Assembly: GCA_964630785.1 (NCBI GenBank)
Contig: CAZVZG010000001.1
Span: forward strand, 186,001 to 250,000
Source of the DNA: JADLCX01 sp964630785
GTDB taxonomy: Bacteria > Planctomycetota > Phycisphaerae > Phycisphaerales > UBA1924
Direction: 5' to 3'
DNA: 64,000 nucleotides
A model generated the notes under the pieces. That model was given only the letters and a program-made list of their open reading frames with translations. It did no database searches and was not told the origin of the DNA. Each line of letters begins with the position of its first letter. Within the stretch, counting starts at the first letter, position 1. A program made the position numbers and the translations under genes. Of this stretch, positions 23,402 to 31,386 are shown piece after piece.

Positions 23402-24211
23402 ATGACGGGCATTGCGGGGCAATCAGGCGGCGTGCGCACGCGGCGGTTCATCCGGCCCGCGTTCACGCTCATCGAACTGCTCGTGGTCGTGGCCATCATC
23501 GCCATTCTCGTGGGCATCACGATGCCCGCCCTCGGCAACGCCCGCGAGACGGCCCGGCGCGTCAAGTGCGCGGCCAACCTGCGCAGCCAGGGCCTGGCCC
23601 TGCAACTCTACATGGACGATTCCAAGGGCGTGCTGCCGGCGACACAGCCGCTCTACGACCCCAACTACGACATCGACCACCCGCCGCAGAACACGACCCA
23701 GACCGCCCACATCATCCACGTCCTCGCCAAGTACATGAACCTCGCCCTCCCCACGCCGGAGGACCCCTCGCGAACGCCCCCGCTCTACACCAACGTCTCC
23801 GACGTGCTGATCTGCCCGTCCGACCGCTCCAGCAAGGACGCCGAGACCGGCTACCAGCCCGTTTGGCGGGGCAACGGCTGGAGCTACTCCTACTTCGCCG
23901 GCGAACTCATGCTCGCGGGCGACTTCCTGACCATCCCGCCCGCCGTGCTCGCGCCCGCCGTGACCAAGACGTACGAGCAGATGCGCTGGAAGGACCTGCC
24001 GGTCATCTTCGACTTCGACGATTGGCACAAGCTGCGCAAGGGCAAGAACCAGCCGCCGCGGAACTGCGTGTACTTCGGCGACTGGCGGGCCGATTGGGCC
24101 ACCGACCTCACCAAGTATCAGAACCAGGCCCTCCGGGCCGACCAGTTGTGGGCCGAGCTGGTGTGCGACATCGGGCGGTTCGGCGGCCTGCACCTGCCGG
24201 GGTGCAACTGA
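23402..24211 (+). CDS. prepilin-type N-terminal domain protein
   Basis: Protein of 269 aa. The classical type IV pilin/pseudopilin signal is present: a basic leader, then AFTLIELLVVVAIIAILVGI, with the +5 Glu and hydrophobic helix. It continues NARETARRVKCAANLRSQGL and YMDDSKGVLPAT, typical of planctomycete prepilin-like families. The C-terminal region carries NCVYFGDWRADW in place of the usual late DG motif. ATG 23402 follows GGGAGCAGG directly; an earlier in-frame start at 23378 is less likely. Processing by a PilD-type peptidase (not in this window) and membrane insertion are expected. Confidence 0.82.
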   Translation: MTGIAGQSGGVRTRRFIRPAFTLIELLVVVAIIAILVGITMPALGNARETARRVKCAANLRSQGLALQLYMDDSKGVLPATQPLYDPNYDIDHPPQNTTQTAHIIHVLAKYMNLALPTPEDPSRTPPLYTNVSDVLICPSDRSSKDAETGYQPVWRGNGWSYSYFAGELMLAGDFLTIPPAVLAPAVTKTYEQMRWKDLPVIFDFDDWHKLRKGKNQPPRNCVYFGDWRADWATDLTKYQNQALRADQLWAELVCDIGRFGGLHLPGCN

Positions 24212-24244
24212 TCCGTACCCCTTTCCTCTGACGATGGGCCGAGC

Positions 24245-25102
24245 ATGAGCGCCTCTTCCAACCCACTCCACGCCGGTTCGCTGCTCGAAGGCATCGAGGT
24301 TCCGCCGCCCCCGACCTCATCGGGCGGCGGGTCGCGCGGGACGAAGGCCGCGCGGGCCGATCGACCGTTCCTCCCGCCCATCCTCCGGGACAACCGCGTC
24401 AACCGCTGGGTGAAGCGGCACATGCGGATCTCGATCGCGTTGCTCGCCCTGATCGTGCTGGGCGCGGGGCTGTGGACGTGGGACCGCTTCCGCTTCCACG
24501 AGCCGCCCGACTACGCCACGGCCGACATGGAGGACCTGCTCGACTACACCTTCATCACCGACGACTTCAACAAGCTGCCCATCGAGCGACGCCTGGAGCT
24601 CATCCGCGAGCTGGTGCGACGCTTCAGCAACATGGAGAGCTCCGAATCGGTCGCCATGGCCCAGTTCGCCGCCATGATCGAGGGCGACCTGCGAAGGCAG
24701 ATGATGAAGAACGCCTCGCTGCTGGCGATCGACATGTGGGACGGCTACGCGGCCAAGTACACCACCGTGCCGCCGGAAGATCGCGGCAAGTTCCTCGACG
24801 ACACCGTGGTCAACTTCCTCAAGACCATGGAGAGCTTCAACCCCAACGGCCCGCGCGACATTTCCGACGAGCAGCGCCTCGCCGAGGCCCGCAAGCAGGC
24901 CCAGCGCGACAAAGGCGCGATCCGCTCGGGCCAGATGTCCAGCGGCGAGCTCGGCCAGATGGCCGACTTCATGCGCAACGGCATGGGCCAGTTCGCCGCG
25001 CCGCAGACCCAGACCCGCGCCGCCCAGCTCATGCGCGACATGACCCGCCATCTCCGCGGCCAGGACGGCTCGGGGCCCGCGCCGACCACCGGCGGCAAAT
25101 AA
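24245..25102 (+). CDS. single-pass membrane protein of unknown function
   Basis: Protein of 285 aa. A Ser/Pro/Gly-rich cytosolic leader (1-45) is followed by a basic segment and one TM helix (about 59-77, ISIALLALIVLGAGLWTW). The periplasmic part is mostly helical: MEDLLDYTFITDDFNKLPIE, RLELIRELVRRF, QFAAMIEGDLRRQMMKNAS, RLAEARKQAQRDKG. It ends in a low-complexity Gln/Thr/Gly tail. It is 33 bp downstream of the prepilin-like gene and may be co-transcribed. No family is recognised. Confidence 0.65.
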   Translation: MSASSNPLHAGSLLEGIEVPPPPTSSGGGSRGTKAARADRPFLPPILRDNRVNRWVKRHMRISIALLALIVLGAGLWTWDRFRFHEPPDYATADMEDLLDYTFITDDFNKLPIERRLELIRELVRRFSNMESSESVAMAQFAAMIEGDLRRQMMKNASLLAIDMWDGYAAKYTTVPPEDRGKFLDDTVVNFLKTMESFNPNGPRDISDEQRLAEARKQAQRDKGAIRSGQMSSGELGQMADFMRNGMGQFAAPQTQTRAAQLMRDMTRHLRGQDGSGPAPTTGGK

Positions 25103-25199
25103 CTCCGCCTCTGGGCCGCCGCGGGCCGACCCGCATCGGACGGCAATACGCCCGCCCCCGCGGCGTTCAGCCCCGGAACTCACCCGGCCGATGTCGGTC

Positions 25200-25228
25200 G
25201 GGGTTGGGGGGTGGGGGGTGGGGGGGGG
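25200..25228 (+). promoter_or_regulatory. four-run G-tract immediately before a ribosome binding site
   Basis: Four G-runs (4, 6, 6 and 9 G) separated by TT, T and T form a textbook quadruplex-capable sequence. It ends 1 nt before AAGGAG (25230-25235), the ribosome binding site of the next gene. In mRNA it could mask or open the site. Confidence 0.4.
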
Positions 25229-25244
25229 CAAGGAGTCTGCTCGC

Positions 25245-26471
25245 ATGAGCCGCAAGTCCGTGACCCGCGTGCTGGCGATCGTCCTGGCGGCCGGTACGCT
25301 CGGCCCCGCGACGGCGTGGGCCCGGTCCGACGCCACGCCGCCCGCCGATCCGATGGGCTCGCCCCTGGGCGGACCGGAGGTGAAGGACCGTGACGTGCCC
25401 GGCGTGGCCGGCTCGTTTGGGAATGATGCAGAGGGTCAGCGGCGAAAGTTCGCCGACCGGGTCCCGGCTCGGGCGATGCGCGAGGCCATCGGCGTGGTCA
25501 TGAGCGAAAACGCGCCTGAGAACATCCGCGCCACGCCAGAGCAGCGCGAGAAGATCCGCGCCTGCTACGAGGAGTTCCAGAAGAGCCTGCGCGACTTTGT
25601 TCGCGACCACCGCGAAGAGCTCGAAGACTTGCGTGCGAAGATGCCGCGCGGTGGAGCGGGTGGATGGGGCGCGGGGGGTGGGCCCGCGGGCGAGTTGTTC
25701 CGGATGCTCGACCGACCGGGCGATCGGCGCCGCGGGGGTGATGAACCCCGGAGCGATCGCGCGCCCCTGGCTCAACCCGCCGACTCCGCGGCCCCTCTCG
25801 CCGAAGCCAAAAAGGATCAGCCCGCGCCGCGCGACGATCAGCCCCGCCGTCGCGGCGAGGGCGTGCCCGTCGAGGTGCGCGAGCAGTTGCGAGCCCTGGC
25901 CGAGCAGATGCCCAAGGCCGACGACGTCTACACGAAGATCTGGGCCGAGCTCACGCCCGAGCAGCGGAAGGCCGTCGACGGCCGGCTCGACGAGTTCCGC
26001 CAGAAGCAGGCCCGCGAGCGTGAGGACGAGTACGTGCAGCGTCGCGTGAAGACCAAGGGTGGCGGGCCGGCGGATGGGAAGCCGGACGGACCGCCGCCGC
26101 CCCGCCGTCGCCCGGCCGACGGCGCCCGCATCGGACCCGGCGGGCCACCTCCTCCTCCGGCCCCCAACGCGAACATCAGCCCCGAGCGTCGCGAACGGCT
26201 CATGCGAATCTTCGGGCGGATGACGCCCGAACAGCAGGATCAACTGCTCTCGAGGCTGGAAGCTCGCCTGCGAGGGGGGGGTGGGGGGGACGGGGGAGCG
26301 GGCGTCCCGCCGCCCCCGCCGTCCTCCCTGCGCAGGCGGGCGGGCCGGCCCGGGCCGAGCGAGCCACCCCCGGTTCCTGACGTCGAGCACATGCCCGTCC
26401 CCCCGCCGCCGCCCCCGGCTGCTCCTCCGTCCCCGCCCCAGCCGGACGAGATGAACGCGCCGCCCCGGTAG
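25245..26471 (+). CDS. secreted Pro/Arg-rich protein with LTPEQ-type motifs
   Basis: Protein of 408 aa. A signal peptide is visible (VTRVLAIVLAAGTLGPATAWA). The body is charged and helical, with repeated short motifs ATPEQREKIRACYEEFQKSL, LTPEQRKAVDGRLDEFRQKQ and MTPEQQDQLLSRLEARL. These recall LTxxQ (Spy/CpxP-like) periplasmic helical proteins, but the overall composition is different. Poly-Pro stretches lie in the C-terminal third. AAGGAG at 25230-25235 supports ATG 25245. No family is recognised with confidence; a periplasmic stress or chaperone-like role is only a guess. Confidence 0.6.
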   Translation: MSRKSVTRVLAIVLAAGTLGPATAWARSDATPPADPMGSPLGGPEVKDRDVPGVAGSFGNDAEGQRRKFADRVPARAMREAIGVVMSENAPENIRATPEQREKIRACYEEFQKSLRDFVRDHREELEDLRAKMPRGGAGGWGAGGGPAGELFRMLDRPGDRRRGGDEPRSDRAPLAQPADSAAPLAEAKKDQPAPRDDQPRRRGEGVPVEVREQLRALAEQMPKADDVYTKIWAELTPEQRKAVDGRLDEFRQKQAREREDEYVQRRVKTKGGGPADGKPDGPPPPRRRPADGARIGPGGPPPPPAPNANISPERRERLMRIFGRMTPEQQDQLLSRLEARLRGGGGGDGGAGVPPPPPSSLRRRAGRPGPSEPPPVPDVEHMPVPPPPPPAAPPSPPQPDEMNAPPR

Positions 26472-26510
26472 CCGCAGAGTCACAAACCGCACGTGTTGAG
26501 AAGCGGGCGT

Positions 26511-27689
26511 TTACTGGCCGCGACCGGCCACCTGCTCGTGCACGCCCCAGAAGTGCGTGAACGAGTGCGCGATGGACATGGGCTGGACCTTCTCGTGCGC
26601 GGCCCGTCCCATCTCGCGCCGAAGTTCCGGATTCTCGATCAGCCGGACCAGCGCCTGGGTCCATCGGTCGGTCGCTGCGGGATCGGCCGGGAGCACGAAG
26701 CCCGTGCGCCCGTCGTCCACGACCTCGGCCGGCCCGCCCCGATCGGTGACGAGCACGGGCAGGCCGGCGGACTGGGCCTCCATCACGACCTGGCCGAGCG
26801 TGTCGGTAGTTGATGGGAAGACGAACAGGTCGCAGGAGGCGTAGATCGTCGAGAGTTCCCGCCCGTGCCGGAAGCCGAGGAAGCGGGCGTCGGCGCCGGC
26901 GGCCGCGAGAGCACACTGCATCTGCTCGCGGTACGGGCCGTCCCCAACGACGAGCAGTTGGGTGTCGAGCCCGCGCCCGCGCGCCTCATCTTGGGCGCGA
27001 GGCCAGACGCGGGTGAGCATCGGCAGGTTCTTCTCGACGCTCACGCGCCCGACGTAGAGCACCTTGACGCTCGACGGGCGCACGCCGGGGCACTGCGCCC
27101 ACACCGCGCCCGTTTCATCGCGGAATCGGGCATGGAACGCGCCGGTATCGATCCCGGGGAGCAGGCGGACGACGCGGTCCTCGCCGATGCCCATGCGCCC
27201 CAGGGCCCGGCCGTACTCGGCCGATCGCGTGAAAATGCGAGAGAACGGCCGGTAGAACCAGCGCATGGCGAGCGAGCAGGCCCAGGTGAGCGTGGGGTCG
27301 TCGAACAGGTGGTCGATGTACGCGGGGAAGTCGGTGTGGTAGGTGCCCACGAGCGGTACTCCGCGTTTGCGGGCCCAGCGCCGACCGGCGAGACCCACCG
27401 GCCCCGGCGTAGAGACGTGCACGACGTCGGGCCGGAGCCGGTCGGCCAAATCGTGCAGGCGACGGGTGGGCGGAGCGACGATCTCGAGTTGCGGGTAGCC
27501 GGGCATCGGTCGCGACAGCGCCGGGCGCGGGTTGTGGATGTTGGGGCGGCTCGGACAATCCAGTCGCGTGGACGTGATGGCGTGCAGATCGATGTCCCGC
27601 GCCAGCGCCTGCTCCGCGACGCTGCGGATGAACCGCGATACGCCGTTGACGTCGGCGAGCGTGTCGGTGAAAAGGCAGACGCGGGTCAT
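26511..27689 (-). CDS. glycosyltransferase family 4 (GT-B fold)
   Basis: Protein of 392 aa, retaining glycosyltransferase of the GT4/GT1-like group. N-terminal domain: RVCLFTDTLADVNGVSRFIR and LRPDVVHVSTPGPVGL, then VGTYHTDFPAYIDHLF. C-terminal donor domain: VLYVGRVSVEKNLPML, ASCDLFVFPSTTDTLGQVVM and EAQSAGLPVLVTDRGGPAEV. The arrangement resembles diacylglycerol glucosyl- or mannosyltransferases (MgtA/SqdX-like), so a glycolipid product is plausible but not shown. The ATG at 27689 begins at the conserved first strand. A longer upstream frame is not supported. Confidence 0.88.
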   Translation of the reverse strand: MTRVCLFTDTLADVNGVSRFIRSVAEQALARDIDLHAITSTRLDCPSRPNIHNPRPALSRPMPGYPQLEIVAPPTRRLHDLADRLRPDVVHVSTPGPVGLAGRRWARKRGVPLVGTYHTDFPAYIDHLFDDPTLTWACSLAMRWFYRPFSRIFTRSAEYGRALGRMGIGEDRVVRLLPGIDTGAFHARFRDETGAVWAQCPGVRPSSVKVLYVGRVSVEKNLPMLTRVWPRAQDEARGRGLDTQLLVVGDGPYREQMQCALAAAGADARFLGFRHGRELSTIYASCDLFVFPSTTDTLGQVVMEAQSAGLPVLVTDRGGPAEVVDDGRTGFVLPADPAATDRWTQALVRLIENPELRREMGRAAHEKVQPMSIAHSFTHFWGVHEQVAGRGQ

Positions 27690-27747
27690 GAGCGCGGCGG
27701 AGAGACGAGCGGCAAGGGCGAAGTTTACGGCGTTGCAACACCGGGGA

Positions 27748-27857
27748 AAACGGGTGCCACCGTATGACGCCGCTCGGGACCACTTGCGGTACGAGTTGCG
27801 CACCGCCTCGCCCGCACGGCTTGGCCGGACAGGGCTCCGTCCAAGCCGTGGCACCCC
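27748..27857. repeat. 110-bp interspersed repeat bounded by GTGCCAC/GTGGCAC
   Basis: The element starts GGGTGCCAC and ends GTGGCACCC. Inside its right half is a strong stem CACGGCTTGG (27815-27824) and CCAAGCCGTG (27841-27850) with a 16-nt loop. It sits in the 417-bp gap between the divergent glycosyltransferase and coaD genes. Confidence 0.5.
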
Positions 27858-27882
27858 GTTCGTGACTTGCGCGACGCAAAAA

Positions 27883-27924
27883 CGAAAGACCGCGCCGGGG
27901 AGGCAAGCCGGCGCGGTGCTTTCG
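27883..27924. terminator. strong hairpin, possible intrinsic terminator between divergent genes
   Basis: CGAAAGACCGCGCCGG (27883-27898) pairs with CCGGCGCGGTGCTTTCG (27908-27924), 16 base pairs with one bulge and a 9-nt loop. The A-rich left flank would give a short U-run on the minus strand. A terminator between two divergent genes has nothing obvious to terminate, so it may end a small RNA or be a repeat-type hairpin. The rest of 27690-28106 shows no coding frame I believe. Confidence 0.45.
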
Positions 27925-28106
27925 ACAAACGTGTGGACCGGCGGTGGGTTGGGCCGCCGGTCCCGCGGCCTGGTCCGAAGGCCGCATACGGAAAAGGTGC
28001 CATTCACGGACGGTCGGGGCCAGCGCGGGGCGGCCGGGGGCGTTGGTTGAGCGCTCGGTGTGAGGGTTGTGCCGGTTGTGCGGCCCGGCGGCGTAAACTC
28101 CCGCCC

Positions 28107-28718
28107 ATGCCCGCCGACCGTGAGCCACGAACCGCCCGAGGTCCAGCCCGCCGCACGGTTGGCCCGCGCCACGTCGCGATGTTCCCCGGCTCGTTCGACC
28201 CGGTAAGTTATGGGCACCTCGACGTCATCCGGCGCGGGCGGCGGCTGTTCGATCGCGTCGTGGTGGCGGTCGGGCGCAACCCCGGCAAGGACCCGCTCTT
28301 CAGCCCCGACGAGCGCGTCGACATGCTGCGCCGGCTGATCGACCAGATCGTGCGCGAAGAGCCGGGCGAGGCCGAGGTCAGCGTCGAATCGTTCTCAGGG
28401 CTGACGGTCGATTTTGCCAAGGCCATCGGCGCGACGGTGCTGCTCCGCGGCATCCGCAACCTCTCCGACCTGCAGAGCGAGGTCCAGCAGGCGCTCACCA
28501 ACCGGCAGGTGGCGGGGCTGGAGACGGCGTTCGTCGTCGCGGGCCAGGACTTCGCGTACACCTCGTCGAGCCTGATCAAGCAGGTCACGGCGATGGGCGA
28601 GGACCTCTCGGCGCTCAAGTCGATGGTGCCGCCGCTGGTGGTCGGCCTGCTGCGCCGCAAGAAGAACCAGGGCCACCCCGCGCTCGCGAGATTGATCGAC
28701 AAGGACGGCGAGCAGTAG
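28107..28718 (+). CDS. coaD: pantetheine-phosphate adenylyltransferase
   Basis: Enzyme of coenzyme A synthesis that adenylates 4'-phosphopantetheine. Nucleotidyltransferase motifs are clear: MFPGSFDPVSYGHLDVIRRG (HxGH-like site), VVVAVGRNPGKDPLFS and LLRGIRNLSDLQSEVQQALT. The end FAYTSSSLIKQ corresponds to the ISSSLVKE motif. At 203 aa it is longer than the usual 160 because of a basic N-terminal extension; translation could also begin closer to MFPGSFDP (ATG at 28180). It is divergent from the glycosyltransferase. Confidence 0.93.
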   Translation: MPADREPRTARGPARRTVGPRHVAMFPGSFDPVSYGHLDVIRRGRRLFDRVVVAVGRNPGKDPLFSPDERVDMLRRLIDQIVREEPGEAEVSVESFSGLTVDFAKAIGATVLLRGIRNLSDLQSEVQQALTNRQVAGLETAFVVAGQDFAYTSSSLIKQVTAMGEDLSALKSMVPPLVVGLLRRKKNQGHPALARLIDKDGEQ

Positions 28719-28756
28719 AGTCTGTCCACGCCGGCCGCGTCGATCGGAAACCAACC

Positions 28757-29437
28757 ATGGACTTCCGCGTCATCAGCATCGGGACACTCGCGGCCCACCC
28801 CCTGTGGGAGGAGCGCTCGCCCGTGCGCACGGGCCACTCGACCACGACGCTCATCCGCTCGGGCAAGCGGACGATCATCGTCGACCCCGGCCTGCCGGCG
28901 CAGGCGCTCGTCGCGAGGCTGAACGAGCGCGCCGGCATGGGCCCGGAGGCGATCACGCACGTGTTCCTCACGAGTTTCAAGCCCGAGACCACCCGCGGCA
29001 TCCTCGCCTTCGAGCGGGCCACATGGTGGGTGAGCGGGCCGGAGCGCGAGGGCGTCGGCGTGCCGCTGGTGGGCGAGCTTCAGGCCGCCGCCGCCGCGGG
29101 CGATGAGGAACTCAAGAGCCGGCTGGAGCTCGACGTCGCCGTGCTCCGCCGGTGCGAGCCCGCGCCCGAACGCGTGGCCGACGGCGTGGACCTCTTCCCG
29201 CTCGTCGGCGTGACGCCGGGGCTGACGGGTCTGCTGCTGCCGGGGCGCGTGAGCACCACGCTCATCTGCGGCGACGCGGTGCCGACGATCGAGCACCTTG
29301 AACGCGGCATGGTGCTGCAGAACGCCGCGGACGTGGGCCGAGCCCGTGAGAGCCTCGCGGAGGCGGTCGAGATCGCGGACTTCCTGATCCCCGGGCGGGA
29401 CAACATGGTGCCGAACCCGATCAGGAAGCCGTTTTAG
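28757..29437 (+). CDS. MBL-fold protein with metal site lost (pseudoenzyme)
   Basis: Protein of 226 aa whose frame follows the metallo-beta-lactamase fold: TTTLIRSGKRTIIVDPGLP, then ITHVFLT, later GVTPGLTGLLLP, LICGDAVPT and DFLIPGRDN. The zinc motif HxHxDH expected after ITHVFLT is replaced residue by residue with SFKPET (73-78), and the last ligand PGHDN is PGRDN. Only the two aspartates (VDPG, CGDAV) remain. It is therefore an MBL fold without its metal ligands. A regulatory or binding role is likely. It is 38 bp downstream of coaD, and its stop codon touches the REP element of the RAYT unit. Confidence 0.75.
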   Translation: MDFRVISIGTLAAHPLWEERSPVRTGHSTTTLIRSGKRTIIVDPGLPAQALVARLNERAGMGPEAITHVFLTSFKPETTRGILAFERATWWVSGPEREGVGVPLVGELQAAAAAGDEELKSRLELDVAVLRRCEPAPERVADGVDLFPLVGVTPGLTGLLLPGRVSTTLICGDAVPTIEHLERGMVLQNAADVGRARESLAEAVEIADFLIPGRDNMVPNPIRKPF

Positions 29438-29460
29438 GAGCCGATCGCGCAAGCGATCGA
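29436..29460 (+). repeat. REP element, left copy
   Basis: AGGAGCCGATCGCGCAAGCG followed by ATCGA; hairpin CGATCGC-GCAA-GCGATCG. Identical to the reverse complement of 30071-30095. Confidence 0.75.
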
Positions 29461-29517
29461 GCCCGCTTGCAATCAATCTCGCGTGCGAGCGACACGCGGG
29501 TTCGTTATCCTGGCGCC

Positions 29518-30045
29518 GTGTACTCCCAACCGCTCGGCTACCTGCTCACCTGGACAACTTTCGGCACGCACCTCCCCGGCGACGATCGCGGCTGGGTCCA
29601 CCCCGCGATGAACGAATACGGCACGCCGACCGGACGACCCGACTCCGTGTTGCTCGAAACCTGCGAAGGAGTCATGGGCGGCTCGGCGTATCGGCTGGGC
29701 GAGCGCTCGCGGCCGGTCGTCATGCGGGCGATCCTGGACCATTGCACGCACCGGGCGTGGCGGGCGCGCGCGATCAACGTGCGGACGGACCATGTGCACA
29801 TGGTCGTGAGCAAGACCGATCGACCGCCTGAAAGACTCCTGGGTGAGCTCAAGTCTTGGGCGACGCGCCGGCTGCGCGCGGCGGGGTTGGCCCCGACCGA
29901 CTCGCGCCTGTGGACACGGGAAGGGAGCACGCGGTACCTGTTCGACGAAGATTCCGTGTTTGACTCCATCGATTATGTGCTTTTTCGGCAGGGGGTGGAT
30001 TTGGGCGGGGTTTGGGGAGGGGAGAGGGGATCGGGGGTGGCGTGA
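29518..30045 (+). CDS. REP-associated tyrosine transposase (IS200-like, RAYT)
   Basis: Protein of 175 aa, Y1_Tnp-type single-strand transposase. Motifs: GYLLTWTTFGTHLPGDDRGW at the start, RTDHVHMVVSKTDRPPERLL holding the HUH motif (HVH), and STRYLFDEDSVFDSIDYVLF with the nucleophile tyrosine helix, all typical of RAYT proteins. The start is GTG 29518, directly before the conserved GYLLTW. It is flanked by inverted REP hairpins, which RAYTs bind and probably mobilise. Whether it is still active cannot be seen, but no frame damage is present. Confidence 0.85.
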   Translation: MYSQPLGYLLTWTTFGTHLPGDDRGWVHPAMNEYGTPTGRPDSVLLETCEGVMGGSAYRLGERSRPVVMRAILDHCTHRAWRARAINVRTDHVHMVVSKTDRPPERLLGELKSWATRRLRAAGLAPTDSRLWTREGSTRYLFDEDSVFDSIDYVLFRQGVDLGGVWGGERGSGVA

Positions 30046-30070
30046 CAATGGAGTGATGCGGGATCAGGTC

Positions 30071-30095
30071 TCGATCGCTTGCGCGATCGGCTCCT
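30071..30095 (-). repeat. REP element, right copy (inverted)
   Basis: Exact inverted copy of 29436-29460. It ends 10 bp before the nuoE start codon, so the hairpin would sit in the 5' leader of that mRNA. Confidence 0.75.
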
Positions 30096-30105
30096 ACAGT
30101 CCGGC

Positions 30106-30651
30106 ATGGCCTGGATCACGAAGAACTACGAGGGCGCCCAAACCGAAAAGCGGGCGGAGCCCTACCTGACCGACGCGATGAAGAAGGACCTCAACGAGCG
30201 GGTCCTGCCGCGGTACGCGAACAAGCAGGCCGCGGTGCTGCCCGCGCTGCACATGGTGCAGCACCAGTACGGCTGGGTCCCCGCGCAGGCCATGAAGGAG
30301 ATCGGCGACCTGCTCGGGCTCGCGCCCGCGGTCGTGCTCGACACGGCCAGTTTCTACGAGGAGTACTGGCTCAAGCCCAAGGGCCAGCGGCTGATCCAGG
30401 TCTGCCGCTCGATCGCGTGCGAGTTCTGCGGCCAGAAGGCCATCACCGAGGCCTGCAAGCGGAAGCTCGGGATCGACGTGGGCGAGACCACCGACGACGG
30501 GAAGTTCACGCTCATCGAGCTCGAGTGCCTGGGCTCGTGCGGCAGCGCGCCGGCCGCGCTGATCGACGAGACCTTGCACGAGAACCTCACGCCGGAACGG
30601 ATGGAACAGGCCATCGATGAGGCGGCCGGGGCGTCGGGGCACGGGCACTGA
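30106..30651 (+). CDS. nuoE: NADH-quinone oxidoreductase 24-kDa subunit (NuoE-like)
   Basis: Thioredoxin-like [2Fe-2S] protein of complex I, 181 aa. The four iron-sulfur Cys are C100, C105, C141 and C145 (VCRSIAC and CLGSCGSAP). The N-terminal helical part includes LPALHMVQHQYGWVPAQAMK and LAPAVVLDTASFYEEY, typical of NuoE. The start ATG 30106 lies 10 bp after a REP hairpin and has no good ribosome binding site. No nuoF or other nuo gene follows: the next gene is a lipoprotein. It could serve complex I genes elsewhere or a NAD-linked hydrogenase or formate dehydrogenase. Confidence 0.9.
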   Translation: MAWITKNYEGAQTEKRAEPYLTDAMKKDLNERVLPRYANKQAAVLPALHMVQHQYGWVPAQAMKEIGDLLGLAPAVVLDTASFYEEYWLKPKGQRLIQVCRSIACEFCGQKAITEACKRKLGIDVGETTDDGKFTLIELECLGSCGSAPAALIDETLHENLTPERMEQAIDEAAGASGHGH

Positions 30652-30773
30652 CGGGCTTCGTGGGTGGATGGGATCTCGGGTGCGATGCGGATGCCTCAGG
30701 CACGGACAGACTGTCCAAACAGCGGCCGTGGGGTTTCGCCCGCACGTGGCTCAGCGGCGTGTACACTGCCCTC

Positions 30774-31337
30774 GTGCGAACGCCCTTCACTTTCATCGCT
30801 CTGCTGGCGCTCGGGCTAACGCTGCCGCTTGTCGCCGGCTGCGCGTCGCAGCGCCGCGCCGACTATCAGGCGGCGCTCGCTTCCTCGCGCCCGCCTGAGG
30901 ACTTCTGGCTCGGCGTGACCGTGTTCAAGGCGCCCGCCGACACGGCCTCGCGTGCCGCGGCGTACCTCAAGCTGCCCATCCCGATCCGTCCGGCGCGGTA
31001 CGTCATCGAGGCGGACCGCGTGCTTCGTGCGGCCGTCGGTTCGGGCGCGACGGTTGAGACCTTTCCCGACCAGACCCGCCAGCTCTCCGAAGCCGAGTTC
31101 GATCGGCTGTGGGAGACGCTGCGCTCCTCGCCGCTGGTGAGCGACGACCAGCCCGGTCTGGTCGGCGCGCCGCCCGGGCTCGGCACGCTCGGCGATCGGA
31201 CGCTCTACATCGTCGAGTTCAGCGCGGGCGGGACCCGTCGGATGCTGGCGATCGAGGCGGCCCCGACGCCCGGGCCGGGCGCGGACGACGCGAAGAAGAT
31301 CGTTGAAGAACTGGCCGCGCTGGCGTGGATGAAGTAG
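30774..31337 (+). CDS. predicted lipoprotein of unknown function
   Basis: Protein of 187 aa. GTG 30774 gives an ideal lipoprotein signal: VRTPFTFIALLALGLTLPLV followed by the lipobox VAGC. The mature part has PEDFWLGVTVFKAPADTAS, YVIEADRVLRAAVGSGATVE and LYIVEFSAGGTRRMLAIEAA, a small alpha/beta domain without a recognised family. An upstream in-frame ATG at 30660 would push the signal inside the protein and is rejected. It is 122 bp after nuoE. Confidence 0.65.
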   Translation: MRTPFTFIALLALGLTLPLVAGCASQRRADYQAALASSRPPEDFWLGVTVFKAPADTASRAAAYLKLPIPIRPARYVIEADRVLRAAVGSGATVETFPDQTRQLSEAEFDRLWETLRSSPLVSDDQPGLVGAPPGLGTLGDRTLYIVEFSAGGTRRMLAIEAAPTPGPGADDAKKIVEELAALAWMK

Positions 31338-31386
31338 GGACTGCACGTGCCCGTGGTGGATGGTGCACGTCCTGCACGTCGGCAAA

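Larger units (their letters stand above)
29436..30095 (+). mobile_element. RAYT transposase unit bounded by perfect inverted REP elements
   Basis: A 660-bp unit. The 25-bp REP at 29436-29460 and the one at 30071-30095 are exact inverted copies, each with an inner stem CGATCGC/GCGATCG around a GCAA tetraloop. Between them lies one HUH-type (Y1) transposase gene. This is the arrangement of a RAYT with its own REP palindromes. It is wedged between the MBL-fold gene (overlapping its stop codon by 2 bp) and nuoE (10 bp before its ATG). Confidence 0.75.
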
